36,572 nt of DNA from Sphingobacteriales bacterium (GCA_947505035.1 CANNIS010000006.1:1-36572); one strand, 5' to 3'. Shown: positions 10,427-19,056, counted from the stretch's first letter. Notes: generated by a model not told the origin, from the sequence alone. Numbers and translations are program-made.

Positions 10427-11039
10427 TTTTTCGTTCCATTGCATTTGATCCATAAATTGCAAGCGTAATACCAGCAACTGTTTGCACCGTATTCACATTC
10501 ACAAAAGGGCTAATACTAAAACCAAAATCATATACTGGCTTAACAATAAATTGCAATTGTGCTTGTAAGCCAATACCAAATGTTTTGTCTTGATTAATTG
10601 TTTTCGTAGAATCTAAAGGATAATAATTAGTATAGACCAAACTAGGGCCAGCAAATGCAGCAATTTTATAATATTGTTTTTCGATCACTTTCCCCCTACC
10701 TACATTAAATGCATTAAGATAAACAGTAGCGCCGCCAAATGCTAAATAATTAAGCGTGCTGGTTTGGTAACTCAACTGCCATAATCGATCCAATCGATCA
10801 AAATAATTAAAACTTAATTCCATGTTTGCATTGGTAAAATTTGGCAAACTAGGTTTAATGTTAGGGCCAAATCCAAAAAGCACCCAATTATTTCTACTTT
10901 TAAAACGGTAATCGCCTATGTAATAATCTTCGAATACTTTTTTATCCTTTGGCTTATCGGCTACAGGGCTTTGCGCTTTAGCATCAATTATGGAAACCAG
11001 TAACATAGCTGTAAAAAATAAATACTTTTTCATAATCAT
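10416..11039 (-). CDS. Small predicted secreted/outer-membrane beta-barrel protein, unknown function
   Basis: I do not recognise a named family. The 207-residue product has a signal peptide (KKYLFFTAMLLVSIIDAKAQ, cleavage likely after AQ), then alternating aromatic/hydrophobic strands such as NWVLFGFGPNIKPS, QLSYQTSTLNYLAFGGATVY and YDFGFSISPFVNVNT, which suggest a small outer-membrane beta-barrel. The first ATG (11039) overlaps the terC stop as ATGA, a usual sign of translational coupling; a second ATG two codons later is also possible. The gene closes the prenyl synthase-terC-this gene operon and its end overlaps the GH3-like gene by 11 bases. Confidence 0.65.
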   Translation of the reverse strand: MIMKKYLFFTAMLLVSIIDAKAQSPVADKPKDKKVFEDYYIGDYRFKSRNNWVLFGFGPNIKPSLPNFTNANMELSFNYFDRLDRLWQLSYQTSTLNYLAFGGATVYLNAFNVGRGKVIEKQYYKIAAFAGPSLVYTNYYPLDSTKTINQDKTFGIGLQAQLQFIVKPVYDFGFSISPFVNVNTVQTVAGITLAIYGSNAMERKIKY

Positions 11040-12088
11040 TTCTCAATCGTTTTTTTAGGAAAAAAAGTTGACAATAAAACACTGCCCAACAATACAAAAA
11101 TAATAAATAATAAAGATTGTAAAGTACCAAATCCGATAGCTTTTAACCAATTTGCGGCAAGCATTTTAACACCAATAAATGTCAACAATACCGCTAGGCC
11201 TGTTTTTAAATAATGAAATTGATGTATCACATTCACCAATAAAAAAAACATAGAACGCAAACCTAATATGGCAAATATATTAGAGAAAAAAACAATAAAG
11301 GGATCTTTAGTAATCGAAAATATAGCTGGTATTGAATCTACTGCAAATATTAAATCTGAAAATTCGATAACAATTAATACTATAAACAATGGGGTGATAA
11401 GCCATTGTTTATTTTTCTTGACAAAAAATTTACTCCCCACATATCGCGGAAATACCTTAAAATATTTTGAGAAAAATTTTACAACAGGATGGTTTTCTGT
11501 ATCTATTTTTTCTGTTTCTTCTTTTTTGAAAAATAAAGATAATCCTGTATACAATAAAAATATTCCGAATAAATATAATATCCATTCAAATTCTTTAATT
11601 AAAGTAGCCCCTAAGAAAATGAAAAGGAAACGCATCAAAATTGCACCCAAAATACCCCAGAATAAAACACGATGATAATATTTTTCTGCTACATTAAATG
11701 CGGTAAGCAACAAGATGATCACAAAGATATTATCTACCGATAATGCATACTCGACCAAATAGCCACTTATAAACTCCAAAGCTAAATTTTGATTGTAATT
11801 GGCTAAGCTGGCATTAAAGTTTGCTGGTAAAATTGTAACTGTCTGATGGTGTTGCGTAATAACAGCTTGTAAGGATGCTAAATCGCTGATGCCATGAATC
11901 CAATGACCTTTAAATAACAATAAAATATAAAAAAAAATAGCGAAGCTTAACCAGATAACACTCATCACTAAGGCTTCTTTGGTTTTAACAATATGATTTT
12001 TTTTATTAAAAACACCTAAATCTATAGCTAACATGGCAAAAATAAATACTGCGAAACATCCGAAAAACATCACCTCTGTAGAATACAT
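11036..12088 (-). CDS. TerC/Alx family integral membrane protein
   Basis: The 350-residue protein has about nine predicted membrane segments and both TerC hallmarks: YALSVDNIFVIILLL near the middle of the first half and EFSDLIFAVDSIPAIF in the second half, with acidic residues inside membrane segments that fit cation transport. Family members (Alx, MeeF-type) are linked to manganese export and metallation of exported enzymes; older names refer to tellurium resistance. There is no ter cluster nearby, so tellurite resistance should not be assumed. The start codon shares one base with the stop of the upstream prenyl synthase (TAATG), and its own stop overlaps the next gene as ATGA. Confidence 0.92.
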   Translation of the reverse strand: MYSTEVMFFGCFAVFIFAMLAIDLGVFNKKNHIVKTKEALVMSVIWLSFAIFFYILLLFKGHWIHGISDLASLQAVITQHHQTVTILPANFNASLANYNQNLALEFISGYLVEYALSVDNIFVIILLLTAFNVAEKYYHRVLFWGILGAILMRFLFIFLGATLIKEFEWILYLFGIFLLYTGLSLFFKKEETEKIDTENHPVVKFFSKYFKVFPRYVGSKFFVKKNKQWLITPLFIVLIVIEFSDLIFAVDSIPAIFSITKDPFIVFFSNIFAILGLRSMFFLLVNVIHQFHYLKTGLAVLLTFIGVKMLAANWLKAIGFGTLQSLLFIIFVLLGSVLLSTFFPKKTIEK

Positions 12089-13056
12089 TATTTTTTTCTA
12101 TTGATGGTAAAATCAACTAACTGAATCAGCGATTCTTTGCCACTTGAATCTGGGAGTTGCGCAAGTATTGCAAGGGCTTTGTGTTTATATTCCATCATTT
12201 TTTGCGCTGCATAATCCATGCCACCCTGCGCATTGATAAAATTTAAAATGATGGTTAAGGTTTCTTTTTCTTCGTGATGGTTTTTGATCAATTTGATCAT
12301 TTTGTTTTTTTCTACAGCACTTACTTTTTGTAATGCATAAATTAAAGGCAAGGTTAATTTCTTCTCTTTAATGTCAATGCCTTTAGGCTTACCAATATCG
12401 TCATAACCAAAATCCATTAAATCATCTTTGATCTGGAATGCCATTCCAACGTGTTCTCCAAACAAATGGAGTTGGTCTACGATTTGTTGTTCGACACCAG
12501 CAGATGCTGCACCACAAGCACAACAAGAAGCAATTAAAGAGGCCGTTTTTTGTCTTATAATTTCGTAATAAACATCTTCTTTGATATCGAGCCTTCTTGC
12601 CTTTTCTATTTGCAATAATTCTCCTTCGCTCATTTGCTGCACTGCGCGAGAGACTATTTTGAGCAAATTAAAATCATCGTTATTTAAAGATAATAACAAA
12701 CCTTTAGCCAATAAAAAATCTCCAACTAATACGGCAATTTTATTTTTCCAAACGGCATTGATCGATAAGAACCCCCTTCGCAAATAGGCGTCGTCTACTA
12801 CATCATCATGAACCAAAGTAGCCGTATGTAGTAACTCCACTAATGCTGCTCCCCTATGGGTAGCCGGTGTAATTCCACCACAAAGTTGTGCCGTAAAAAA
12901 CACAAACATAGGCCGCATTTGCTTTCCTTTTCGTTTGTAAATATATTGCGTTACCTTATCTAATAAGGGTACAGAACTTTGCATCGAAGCTTTAAAAGCG
13001 GCTTCAAATGTTTTTAATTCTGCTGCAATGGGATTACTTATTTCGGAAAGTTTCAA
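12088..13056 (-). CDS. Polyprenyl (octaprenyl/heptaprenyl-type) diphosphate synthase
   Basis: This trans-isoprenyl diphosphate synthase elongates allylic diphosphates with IPP, probably for the menaquinone side chain. GKQMRPMF binds the pyrophosphate, the first aspartate-rich motif is DDVVDDAYLRR and the second is DDLMDFGYDD. Small residues before the first motif suggest a long-chain product. The start is uncertain because no ATG exists in the first 30 codons. A TTG at 13077 would give 329 residues, but a promoter-like TTAATTTG (13082 down to 13075 on this strand) overlaps it; the TTG at 13056 lies 18 bases after that element and gives a usual N-terminus (KLSEISNPIAAEL), so I prefer it (322 residues). 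First gene of the operon with terC. Confidence 0.9.
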   Translation of the reverse strand: MKLSEISNPIAAELKTFEAAFKASMQSSVPLLDKVTQYIYKRKGKQMRPMFVFFTAQLCGGITPATHRGAALVELLHTATLVHDDVVDDAYLRRGFLSINAVWKNKIAVLVGDFLLAKGLLLSLNNDDFNLLKIVSRAVQQMSEGELLQIEKARRLDIKEDVYYEIIRQKTASLIASCCACGAASAGVEQQIVDQLHLFGEHVGMAFQIKDDLMDFGYDDIGKPKGIDIKEKKLTLPLIYALQKVSAVEKNKMIKLIKNHHEEKETLTIILNFINAQGGMDYAAQKMMEYKHKALAILAQLPDSSGKESLIQLVDFTINRKK

Positions 13057-13160
13057 GACTTTAAGATTATGCCGCAAATTAAGTTATTGTTTGCAATTAT
13101 TCAGCCATATTTGAAACAGGCATTTTGCTAATTATTATCTAGTTGATATTCAACAAAATA

Positions 13161-13179
13161 GCTAATTAAATAAATTAGC
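13161..13179. repeat. Perfect 7-bp inverted repeat in the ilvE upstream region
   Basis: GCTAATT and AATTAGC are separated by AAATA. A third copy of the half site, GCTAATT, is at 13127-13133. The region lies between divergent genes and about 55 to 100 bases before ilvE, so an operator or leader hairpin is possible. There is no T tract, so it is unlikely to be a terminator for ilvE-directed transcription. Confidence 0.4.
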
Positions 13180-13231
13180 CATTTTAGCTTTATTTATGCA
13201 ATTTTGTGCTTGAAAAACATCCCATTTTAAT

Positions 13232-14293
13232 ATGAACTACCAAATACCAATCACGCAAACAAAAAACCCTCATTGGACTAAAGAATTAGTGGAACGAGGA
13301 GAGTTTGGCGCGGTTATTTCAGACCACATGTTTGTATCGAATTACGAAAATGGCAAATGGATTAATCCAAAAGTTGTTCCATACGAAAACTTGTCTTTGA
13401 ATCCAGCAACGCTCGCGCTTCATTATGGACAGAGTGTATTCGAGGGTATGAAAGCATTTAAAATGCAAGATGGCTCGGTTTCTATTTTTAGAATTGAAAA
13501 ACATTTAGACAGATTTAATAAATCATTAGATAGAATGTGCATGCCAACCATTCCTGCAGATTTATTTCATGCAGCATTATTGGCATTTGTTAAAACGGAT
13601 TTAAATTGGGTGCCCGAAGGCGATGGCCATTCATTATACATCAGACCCTTTGTATTTGCTTCTGAGGCACGTTTTGGTGTGAAAATTGCAGAAGAATATA
13701 TGTTTGTCATTTTTGGTGGCCCAGTAGGCCCTTACTATGGTTCTCCTTTAAAAATAAAAGTAGAAACTCATTTTGCCCGCGCCACTAGAGGAGGCGCAGG
13801 TTTTGCAAAATGTGCAGGCAATTACGGTGCATCCTTTTTCCCAACTAAATTGGCAAAAGAAGAAGGCTTCGATCAAATACTATGGACTGATGGCCGAGAA
13901 AATAAATATATTGAAGAATCTGGTACAATGAATGTGATGTTTATTATCAATGGACAACTCATTACGCCGAGTACTTCAGATTCAATTTTAGATGGCATTA
14001 CCAGAGATTCTATATTGTCTTTAACAAACGAAATGGACATGCCAGTTGAAATTAAAAAAATTAGTGTAGATGATTTAGAAAATGCCTTAAAAGCGAATCA
14101 AGTTTCGGAAGCCTTTGGCACAGGAACCGCAGCTGTAGTAGCTCCTATTGAGTCAATCAGCATCAATGGGCATAATTATATTTTACCTGCTATAGATGAA
14201 AACGCATTTATGTTGCGTGCGAAAAAGAAATTAATGCGCATTCGTACGGGCATTGAATCCGATAAATTTAGTTGGAATACTATCATCGAATAA
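13232..14293 (+). CDS. ilvE: Branched-chain amino acid aminotransferase
   Basis: IlvE transfers the amino group between glutamate and the keto acids of valine, leucine and isoleucine. The 353-residue protein is of the larger eukaryote-like (type II) form. HYGQSVFEGMKAF starts the core, Lys193 in GFAKCAGNYGAS matches the PLP lysine of human BCAT, and EESGTMNVMFI is the conserved glutamate motif. The C-terminal AFGTGTAAVVAPI phosphate-binding block is intact. It is monocistronic: divergent from the prenyl synthase operon and closed by a long hairpin. The upstream 150 bases contain an inverted repeat that could serve regulation. Confidence 0.96.
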   Translation: MNYQIPITQTKNPHWTKELVERGEFGAVISDHMFVSNYENGKWINPKVVPYENLSLNPATLALHYGQSVFEGMKAFKMQDGSVSIFRIEKHLDRFNKSLDRMCMPTIPADLFHAALLAFVKTDLNWVPEGDGHSLYIRPFVFASEARFGVKIAEEYMFVIFGGPVGPYYGSPLKIKVETHFARATRGGAGFAKCAGNYGASFFPTKLAKEEGFDQILWTDGRENKYIEESGTMNVMFIINGQLITPSTSDSILDGITRDSILSLTNEMDMPVEIKKISVDDLENALKANQVSEAFGTGTAAVVAPIESISINGHNYILPAIDENAFMLRAKKKLMRIRTGIESDKFSWNTIIE

Positions 14294-14296
14294 AAT

Positions 14297-14330
14297 TTAC
14301 AGCCTAGTATAGTTTTTTACTAGGCTGTAA
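14297..14330. terminator. Hairpin terminator shared by ilvE and the asparaginase gene
   Basis: A perfect 13-bp stem, TTACAGCCTAGTA (14297-14309) with TACTAGGCTGTAA (14318-14330), around a T-rich loop. The T tract is modest on both sides. The right arm encodes the last codons and the stop of the minus-strand asparaginase gene. Confidence 0.75.
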
Positions 14331-15339
14331 TTTCTCCTCTTAAGTTTTGTGTTAGCTGACTAGCTATTTCGTTTAAACTTAGCTCCTGTCCAAACAAAAA
14401 CATCAATTTAGTAATGGCTGCTTCGAATGTTAAGTCTAAGCCTCCTACAACTCCCATTTTAGCTAAATGTTTACTGGTTTCGTATCTACCTATTTCTACA
14501 TTCCCACCAATACACTGTGTGATTTCTAAAATCAAGATCCCACTAGCGACGGCTTGCTGTAAACTTGCAACAAACCAATCATCTGTACAAGTATTACCCG
14601 CGCCAAAGCCTTCTAGAATAATGGCTTTTACTCCCTGTGCACTTGTAACAGCATGTACATATGCGGGCGAAATTCCTGGGAATATTTTCAATAATGAAAT
14701 GGGGTTTTTTAATTTTTTATGTACTACAAATGAGGCTTCCGATCGAGGCATCAATACTTCCGAGTTAAAATTAATATGTACACCCGCTTCTGCTAAAATT
14801 GGAAAATTAGGCGAGCTAAAGGCTTCAAATTTATTGGCTTCTGTTTTCTTAGCGCGATTACCCCTAAACAATTTATAATCAAAATAAATACAAACCTCAT
14901 TCACAATTGCATGGCCATGCTCATCTTTTGCAGCAGCAATTTCTAATGCGGTAATTAAATTTTCTTTGGCATCTGTTCTAATCTCACCTATCGGTAACTG
15001 AGAGCCTGTAAGGATTACAGGCTTAGCTAAATTTTCTAACATAAAACTTAAGGCACTCGCTGTATAGGCCATGGTATCTGAACCATGCAAAATTACAAAG
15101 CCATCGTAGTCATAGTAATTTTTTTCAATAATGCTTGCCATCTCGACCCAACTATCCATGTTCATATTTGATGAATCCAAAATTGGATCAAATGAAATTA
15201 CGACCACTTGATAATCAAGGCGAGAAAGTTCTGGTACGTTTTCGGTAATGTTATTGAAATCAAAAGGCACTAAAATTCCTTTTTGATCTTGAACCATTCC
15301 GATGGTTCCGCCAGTATATAGCAGGAGTAATTTTTTCAT
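14320..15339 (-). CDS. ansA: Type I (cytoplasmic) L-asparaginase
   Basis: The enzyme hydrolyses asparagine to aspartate and ammonia. The 339-residue protein has no signal peptide, which fits the type I form. The first catalytic block YTGGTIGM carries Thr12 (aligned with Thr14 of E. coli AnsA), and the second block is HGSDTMAYTASALSF with Ser87-Asp88. E. coli has Thr at the position of Ser87; a serine hydroxyl could do the same job, but this is a deviation. LFRGNRAKK supplies the conserved lysine region. It follows tatD by 12 bases on the same strand and ends in the hairpin shared with ilvE. Confidence 0.93.
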   Translation of the reverse strand: MKKLLLLYTGGTIGMVQDQKGILVPFDFNNITENVPELSRLDYQVVVISFDPILDSSNMNMDSWVEMASIIEKNYYDYDGFVILHGSDTMAYTASALSFMLENLAKPVILTGSQLPIGEIRTDAKENLITALEIAAAKDEHGHAIVNEVCIYFDYKLFRGNRAKKTEANKFEAFSSPNFPILAEAGVHINFNSEVLMPRSEASFVVHKKLKNPISLLKIFPGISPAYVHAVTSAQGVKAIILEGFGAGNTCTDDWFVASLQQAVASGILILEITQCIGGNVEIGRYETSKHLAKMGVVGGLDLTFEAAITKLMFLFGQELSLNEIASQLTQNLRGEITA

Positions 15340-15351
15340 TTGCTTTGATTT

Positions 15352-16116
15352 TTATATACCAAAAACTCTTTTTGAATTAGCCGTAGTTTGTTCGGCTATT
15401 TCTGCTAAAGTACAAGATTTTAGCGTGGCTAGTTTCTCTGCTATATGAATGAGGTAAGAACTTTCGTTGGGTTTGCCTCTAAAAGGCACTGGGCTTAGGT
15501 AAGGGCTATCTGTTTCTAACACCAAATGCGCTAAATCTATTTCTTTTACTACCTCGGCTAATCCAGCATTTTTATAGGTTAATACGCCACCAATGCCTAA
15601 ATAAAACCCTAGGTCTATGATTTGATGAGCCTGTTGCAAGCTGCCCGAAAAGCAATGAAATATACCACGCAAATTTGGATCCTGTGCTGCTTTTAAAATA
15701 GCGAGTGTTTCGTCAAAAGCTTTTCTACAATGAATCACAATTGGCAATGATAATTCTTTCGCTAATTCAATTTGTGCAATAAAAACTTCGCGTTGCGCTT
15801 GTTCAAAAGATTTATCCCAATATAAATCCATACCTATTTCGCCAATGGCATAAATTTTATTCGCTCTTGCCGCAGCAAAAATAGTAGCGAGTTCTTGTTC
15901 GTAATTTTCATTAACCGAACAAGGGTGCAAACCCATCATTGGATAACATTGATCTGGGAATTGTTTGGCTAATTTAAATACCGCATCGATAGAAGAACTA
16001 TCAATATTGGGCAAGAAGAATTGTCGAACACCATTGGCATTTGCACGCGCAATGACTTGATCTATCTCTAGGGATAGTTCTGGAAGATAGATGTGTGTAT
16101 GGGTATCGACAAACAT
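15352..16116 (-). CDS. TatD-family metal-dependent hydrolase (DNase-like)
   Basis: TatD proteins are TIM-barrel metallo-hydrolases with 3'-5' exonuclease or D-aminoacyl-tRNA deacylase-like roles. The 254-residue protein has the metal pair His6/His8 in DTHTHIYLP, GEIGMDLYW with the bridging glutamate, VIHCRKAF, HCFSG and the late ETDSPYLSP with the conserved aspartate. All key residues seem intact. Its start is only 15 bases downstream of a terminator that closes the FKBP genes, so it must have its own promoter or depend on readthrough; TATTTTAC directly before the ATG is a possible -7 element. It leads the two-gene unit with asparaginase. Confidence 0.92.
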   Translation of the reverse strand: MFVDTHTHIYLPELSLEIDQVIARANANGVRQFFLPNIDSSSIDAVFKLAKQFPDQCYPMMGLHPCSVNENYEQELATIFAAARANKIYAIGEIGMDLYWDKSFEQAQREVFIAQIELAKELSLPIVIHCRKAFDETLAILKAAQDPNLRGIFHCFSGSLQQAHQIIDLGFYLGIGGVLTYKNAGLAEVVKEIDLAHLVLETDSPYLSPVPFRGKPNESSYLIHIAEKLATLKSCTLAEIAEQTTANSKRVFGI

Positions 16117-16130
16117 GTAAAATAGGTAAA

Positions 16131-16164
16131 TAAAAAAGGCCTAAACATATTTGCTTAGGCCTCT
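16131..16164 (-). terminator. Intrinsic terminator after the FKBP operon
   Basis: Read on the minus strand, an 8-bp stem AGGCCTAA / TTAGGCCT with a 10-base loop is followed by TTTTTTA. It separates the FKBP genes from tatD, which lies on the same strand. Confidence 0.8.
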
Positions 16165-16178
16165 TTAGAAAATATTTT

Positions 16179-17039
16179 TTATTGTACTGAAACTAATTCC
16201 ACTTCAAATGTTAAAGGGGAGAATGGAGGAATAACTCCACCTGCGCCTCTAGATCCGTAAGCTAAATTAGAAGGAATAATTAACAATGCTTTTCCTCCTA
16301 CTTTTAATAAGGCAATTCCTTCGTCCCATCCTTTGATAACCATGCCTTGTCCTAATTTAAATTCAATTGGATCGCTTCTGTCTAATGATGAATCAAATTT
16401 TGTTCCATCTAACAAACGGCCTGTATAATGCACCTTCACCGTTTTACCTGCTTGCGCTTGCTCGCCAGTACCTGGTTCAGAAATAATATACATTAAACCA
16501 CTTGATGATTTACTTGGGGTAATTTGTTTTTCTGCAATGTATTTTGCAATCATTTCGTTTTCTTTCATAGCGTTTTCTTTTTCAGCTTTTAATTCTTCTG
16601 CTTTTAAAGCAGCGTCTGTGGTAGTACTAATAATTTTTACGGTAAAACTCAAGAAACTACTAGAGTCGATGAATGCTGGGCGGGGTGCAGTAAAGGTTTT
16701 AGTAAACAACGAATCTGCATTGATTAAAAAACTAGCGCTATCGCCTACCGATAATAAACTTAAGCCATCCATTAAATCTCCTTTAAAAGATGCTTTTGCA
16801 ATTTTTAATTGAATAGGTTTACCCATTTTCCAACTATCAAATACTATAGAATCTTTACTCGTGATATACTTTAAATTTAAAGTCACTACATCATCTAATT
16901 TTAATTTTGGTCCTTTATTTGACTTATGCATAACATAAGAAAGGCCTGTAGTTTTAGATTTTGAATATTTTACTACTTTTTGAGCTTGAGCAAAACTTGC
17001 GAACAACAAGCATGCGATGATAATTTTTAAATTTTTCAT
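16179..17039 (-). CDS. Secreted FKBP-type peptidyl-prolyl cis-trans isomerase (copy 1)
   Basis: The 286-residue protein begins with a signal peptide ending in FASFAQAQ. The C-terminal third is a full FKBP domain: VKVHYTGRLLDGTKFDSSLD, FKLGQGMVIKGWDEGIALL, IPSNLAYGSRGAGGVIPPFS, FEVELVSV. The first half (about 25-130) has a second, degenerate FKBP-like unit (KLDDVVTLNLKYI ... MDGLSLLSVGDSASFLI) that has lost many active-site aromatics. A helical linker rich in Glu/Lys joins them. It probably folds proteins in the periplasm. It is a paralog of the gene directly upstream (8-base gap) and is followed by a terminator. Confidence 0.92.
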   Translation of the reverse strand: MKNLKIIIACLLFASFAQAQKVVKYSKSKTTGLSYVMHKSNKGPKLKLDDVVTLNLKYITSKDSIVFDSWKMGKPIQLKIAKASFKGDLMDGLSLLSVGDSASFLINADSLFTKTFTAPRPAFIDSSSFLSFTVKIISTTTDAALKAEELKAEKENAMKENEMIAKYIAEKQITPSKSSSGLMYIISEPGTGEQAQAGKTVKVHYTGRLLDGTKFDSSLDRSDPIEFKLGQGMVIKGWDEGIALLKVGGKALLIIPSNLAYGSRGAGGVIPPFSPLTFEVELVSVQ

Positions 17040-17047
17040 TGTTTAAT

Positions 17048-17914
17048 TTACTTTTTTGCTTTTTTAATACCAACTAATTCCATTTCGAATACTAATGTAG
17101 AATAGGCAGGAATTGCACCATTGCCCATTTCGCTTGCGCCATATGCTAATGCAGATGGAATAATCACGGTAGCTTTTGCACCATTACCCATAATTTGTAA
17201 AATTTCGTCCCATCCTTTTATTACAACACCTTGGCCAACCGGAAATTCTAATGGCTTGCCTGCTGGATAAGAAGAATCAAATTTAAATCCATTCAATAAT
17301 CTACCAGTATATTGTACCATAACGGTGTCACCAATTATTGCTTTTTCTGAAGATCCTTCTTTGGTAATCACATACTGTACGCCACTTGCGGTAATCACAG
17401 TAGTTAATTTATTATCTGTAATGTATTTATTGATGTTTGTTTTTTCTACGGTTGCCTTTTTTGCAGCTTCTGCTTGCATCTCATCTTCCATTTGTTTTTT
17501 CGATTGTACTTTTTCGATTTTAATTTGGAAAGTCAACATAGAACCGGCAGCGATAAACGCTGGACGTTGAAAACGGAAAGTTTTTTCGAATAATGAATCT
17601 GCATTAATTAAAAAAGTTGCAGAATCAGATTCAGACAATAAAGTTAAACCATGCATTAAATCGCCTTTAAAAGAAGGCTCTACCACCATTAATTTAACTG
17701 CTTGTCCAATTTTATAAGTATCAAACAAAACAGAATCAGAATCGGTACGGTAAACCATATTTAAAGTAACGAAATCTCCTACTTTAATTTTTTCACCTTG
17801 GTTGCTGGTATGAATTTTATATTTCAATCCATCTTCACTTGTTTTGAAACCATCTCCACAACTTTGGAATAAGGCAGTCGCTAATGCTGCGATAATTAAT
17901 AATCTTCTAGTCAT
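17048..17914 (-). CDS. FKBP-type peptidyl-prolyl isomerase lipoprotein (copy 2)
   Basis: The 288-residue product has a lipoprotein signal with lipobox LFQSC (Cys19), so it is likely membrane-anchored, unlike the soluble copy next to it. The same two-unit plan is visible: a degenerate FKBP-like N-terminal unit (KVGDFVTLNMVY ... MHGLTLLSESDSATFLI), a charged helix (QMEDEMQAEAAKKATVEK), then a full FKBP domain with VMVQYTGRLLNGFKFDSSYP, VIKGWDEILQIM and IPSALAYGASEMGNGAIPAY. It is 30 bases after the DHH phosphoesterase gene and 8 bases before its paralog, so a three-gene operon is likely. Confidence 0.92.
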   Translation of the reverse strand: MTRRLLIIAALATALFQSCGDGFKTSEDGLKYKIHTSNQGEKIKVGDFVTLNMVYRTDSDSVLFDTYKIGQAVKLMVVEPSFKGDLMHGLTLLSESDSATFLINADSLFEKTFRFQRPAFIAAGSMLTFQIKIEKVQSKKQMEDEMQAEAAKKATVEKTNINKYITDNKLTTVITASGVQYVITKEGSSEKAIIGDTVMVQYTGRLLNGFKFDSSYPAGKPLEFPVGQGVVIKGWDEILQIMGNGAKATVIIPSALAYGASEMGNGAIPAYSTLVFEMELVGIKKAKK

Positions 17915-17944
17915 TTTTATTTTGTTTTTTGATTTTTGATTTAT

Positions 17945-18952
17945 TTATTGTTTTAACATTTCTTCAAATTCGGGCAAAATAGATTTTATTTTTTCTACAG
18001 TTTCTGATAAACTTAAAAAAGAAATTCCACCTGCTGCATTGCGATGGCCACCCCCTTCAAAATATTTTTTTGCTACTTCATTGGCAGGAAATTCTCCTTT
18101 AGAGCGGAACGATAATTTTCTTGCCTCTCCTCTATCCACCACCAAAATTGCAAAACGAATACCATTAATCGAAAGCGCGTAATTAACAATGCCTTCGGTA
18201 TCTCCTGTTACAATTTGGTATTTTTTTAACTCCTCTTGATCTATATAAATATATGCTGTATTTAATTCCGCCAAAATTACCATTTTCTGACTTAACACAT
18301 GGCCTAAAAACTTTAAACGATTTTCGGTATTGGTATCGTATATGAGTTCGTGAATTCTGGAATTATTTGCGCCCTTATCAATTAAATCGGCTATGATGCG
18401 ATGCACCTCGGCCGAAGTACTTGGAAATCGAAACGATCCAGAATCGGTCATGATGCCGGTGTATAAACAAGTGGCAATATCTTTATCGATATGATGACCA
18501 AAATCTAAGGTTACTATTAATCGATATACTAATTCTGCAGCAGCACAAGCACGAACATCCCAAAAAGTAAAATCTTCGAAACCTTCTGGTTCTAAATGAT
18601 GGTCGATCATTACTTTTTTTGCCGCACTTTGACGAACCAATTCTCCTAAAGCTCCAATTCTCGAAAGTGCATTAAAATCAGTGCAAAAAATAAGGTCGGC
18701 TTCGGCCACTAATTGCATCGACTTATCTGCTTGCATTTGAAAATCGATTACTTCAGAATTACCGGGCAACCAATGTAAAAAATATGGATAGTCGGAAGGC
18801 GTTACCAAGTGAACTTGATGGCCTAAAGAAAGCAAAAAATGATACAAACCCAAAGAAGAGCCCATTGCGTCGCCATCGGGTTTATGATGGGTCGTAATGA
18901 CAATTTTCTTTGCTTCTGAAAGCAGTGATTTAAGTTCGTTTATATTATGCAT
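17945..18952 (-). CDS. DHH-family phosphoesterase, NrnA-like (nanoRNase / pAp phosphatase)
   Basis: The 335-residue protein shows the DHH/DHHA1 layout of NrnA-type enzymes, which degrade 2-5 nt RNAs from the end and dephosphorylate pAp. Motifs in order: THHKPDGDAMGSS (21-33), FCTDFNALSRIG, MIDHHLEPEGF (the DHH motif), TGIMTDSGSFRF, and the C-terminal GGGHRNAAGG that contacts the substrate. The exact substrate (nanoRNA, pAp, cyclic dinucleotide product) cannot be settled from sequence. It heads the operon with the two FKBP genes and is divergent from ndk. Confidence 0.9.
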   Translation of the reverse strand: MHNINELKSLLSEAKKIVITTHHKPDGDAMGSSLGLYHFLLSLGHQVHLVTPSDYPYFLHWLPGNSEVIDFQMQADKSMQLVAEADLIFCTDFNALSRIGALGELVRQSAAKKVMIDHHLEPEGFEDFTFWDVRACAAAELVYRLIVTLDFGHHIDKDIATCLYTGIMTDSGSFRFPSTSAEVHRIIADLIDKGANNSRIHELIYDTNTENRLKFLGHVLSQKMVILAELNTAYIYIDQEELKKYQIVTGDTEGIVNYALSINGIRFAILVVDRGEARKLSFRSKGEFPANEVAKKYFEGGGHRNAAGGISFLSLSETVEKIKSILPEFEEMLKQ

Positions 18953-18962
18953 AGAAAGGAAG

Positions 18963-18970
18963 CAAATCTA
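18963..18970 (-). promoter_or_regulatory. -7 promoter element for the NrnA-FKBP operon
   Basis: On the minus strand this reads TAGATTTG, an exact TAnnTTTG match, 10 bases before the ATG. The -33 element is not obvious. Confidence 0.45.
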
Positions 18971-19056
18971 TTCATTTTTTTTCATTCTCATGCCCTAAAC
19001 ATTGCATTATCGAGGTAATTTTGGAAGATTTCATGTTATTTTAACATTCTTTATTG

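Noticed and set aside
11036-12088. Tellurite resistance locus based on terC
   Set aside because: No terA, terB, terD or terE genes are near; the protein fits the general TerC/Alx transporter family.
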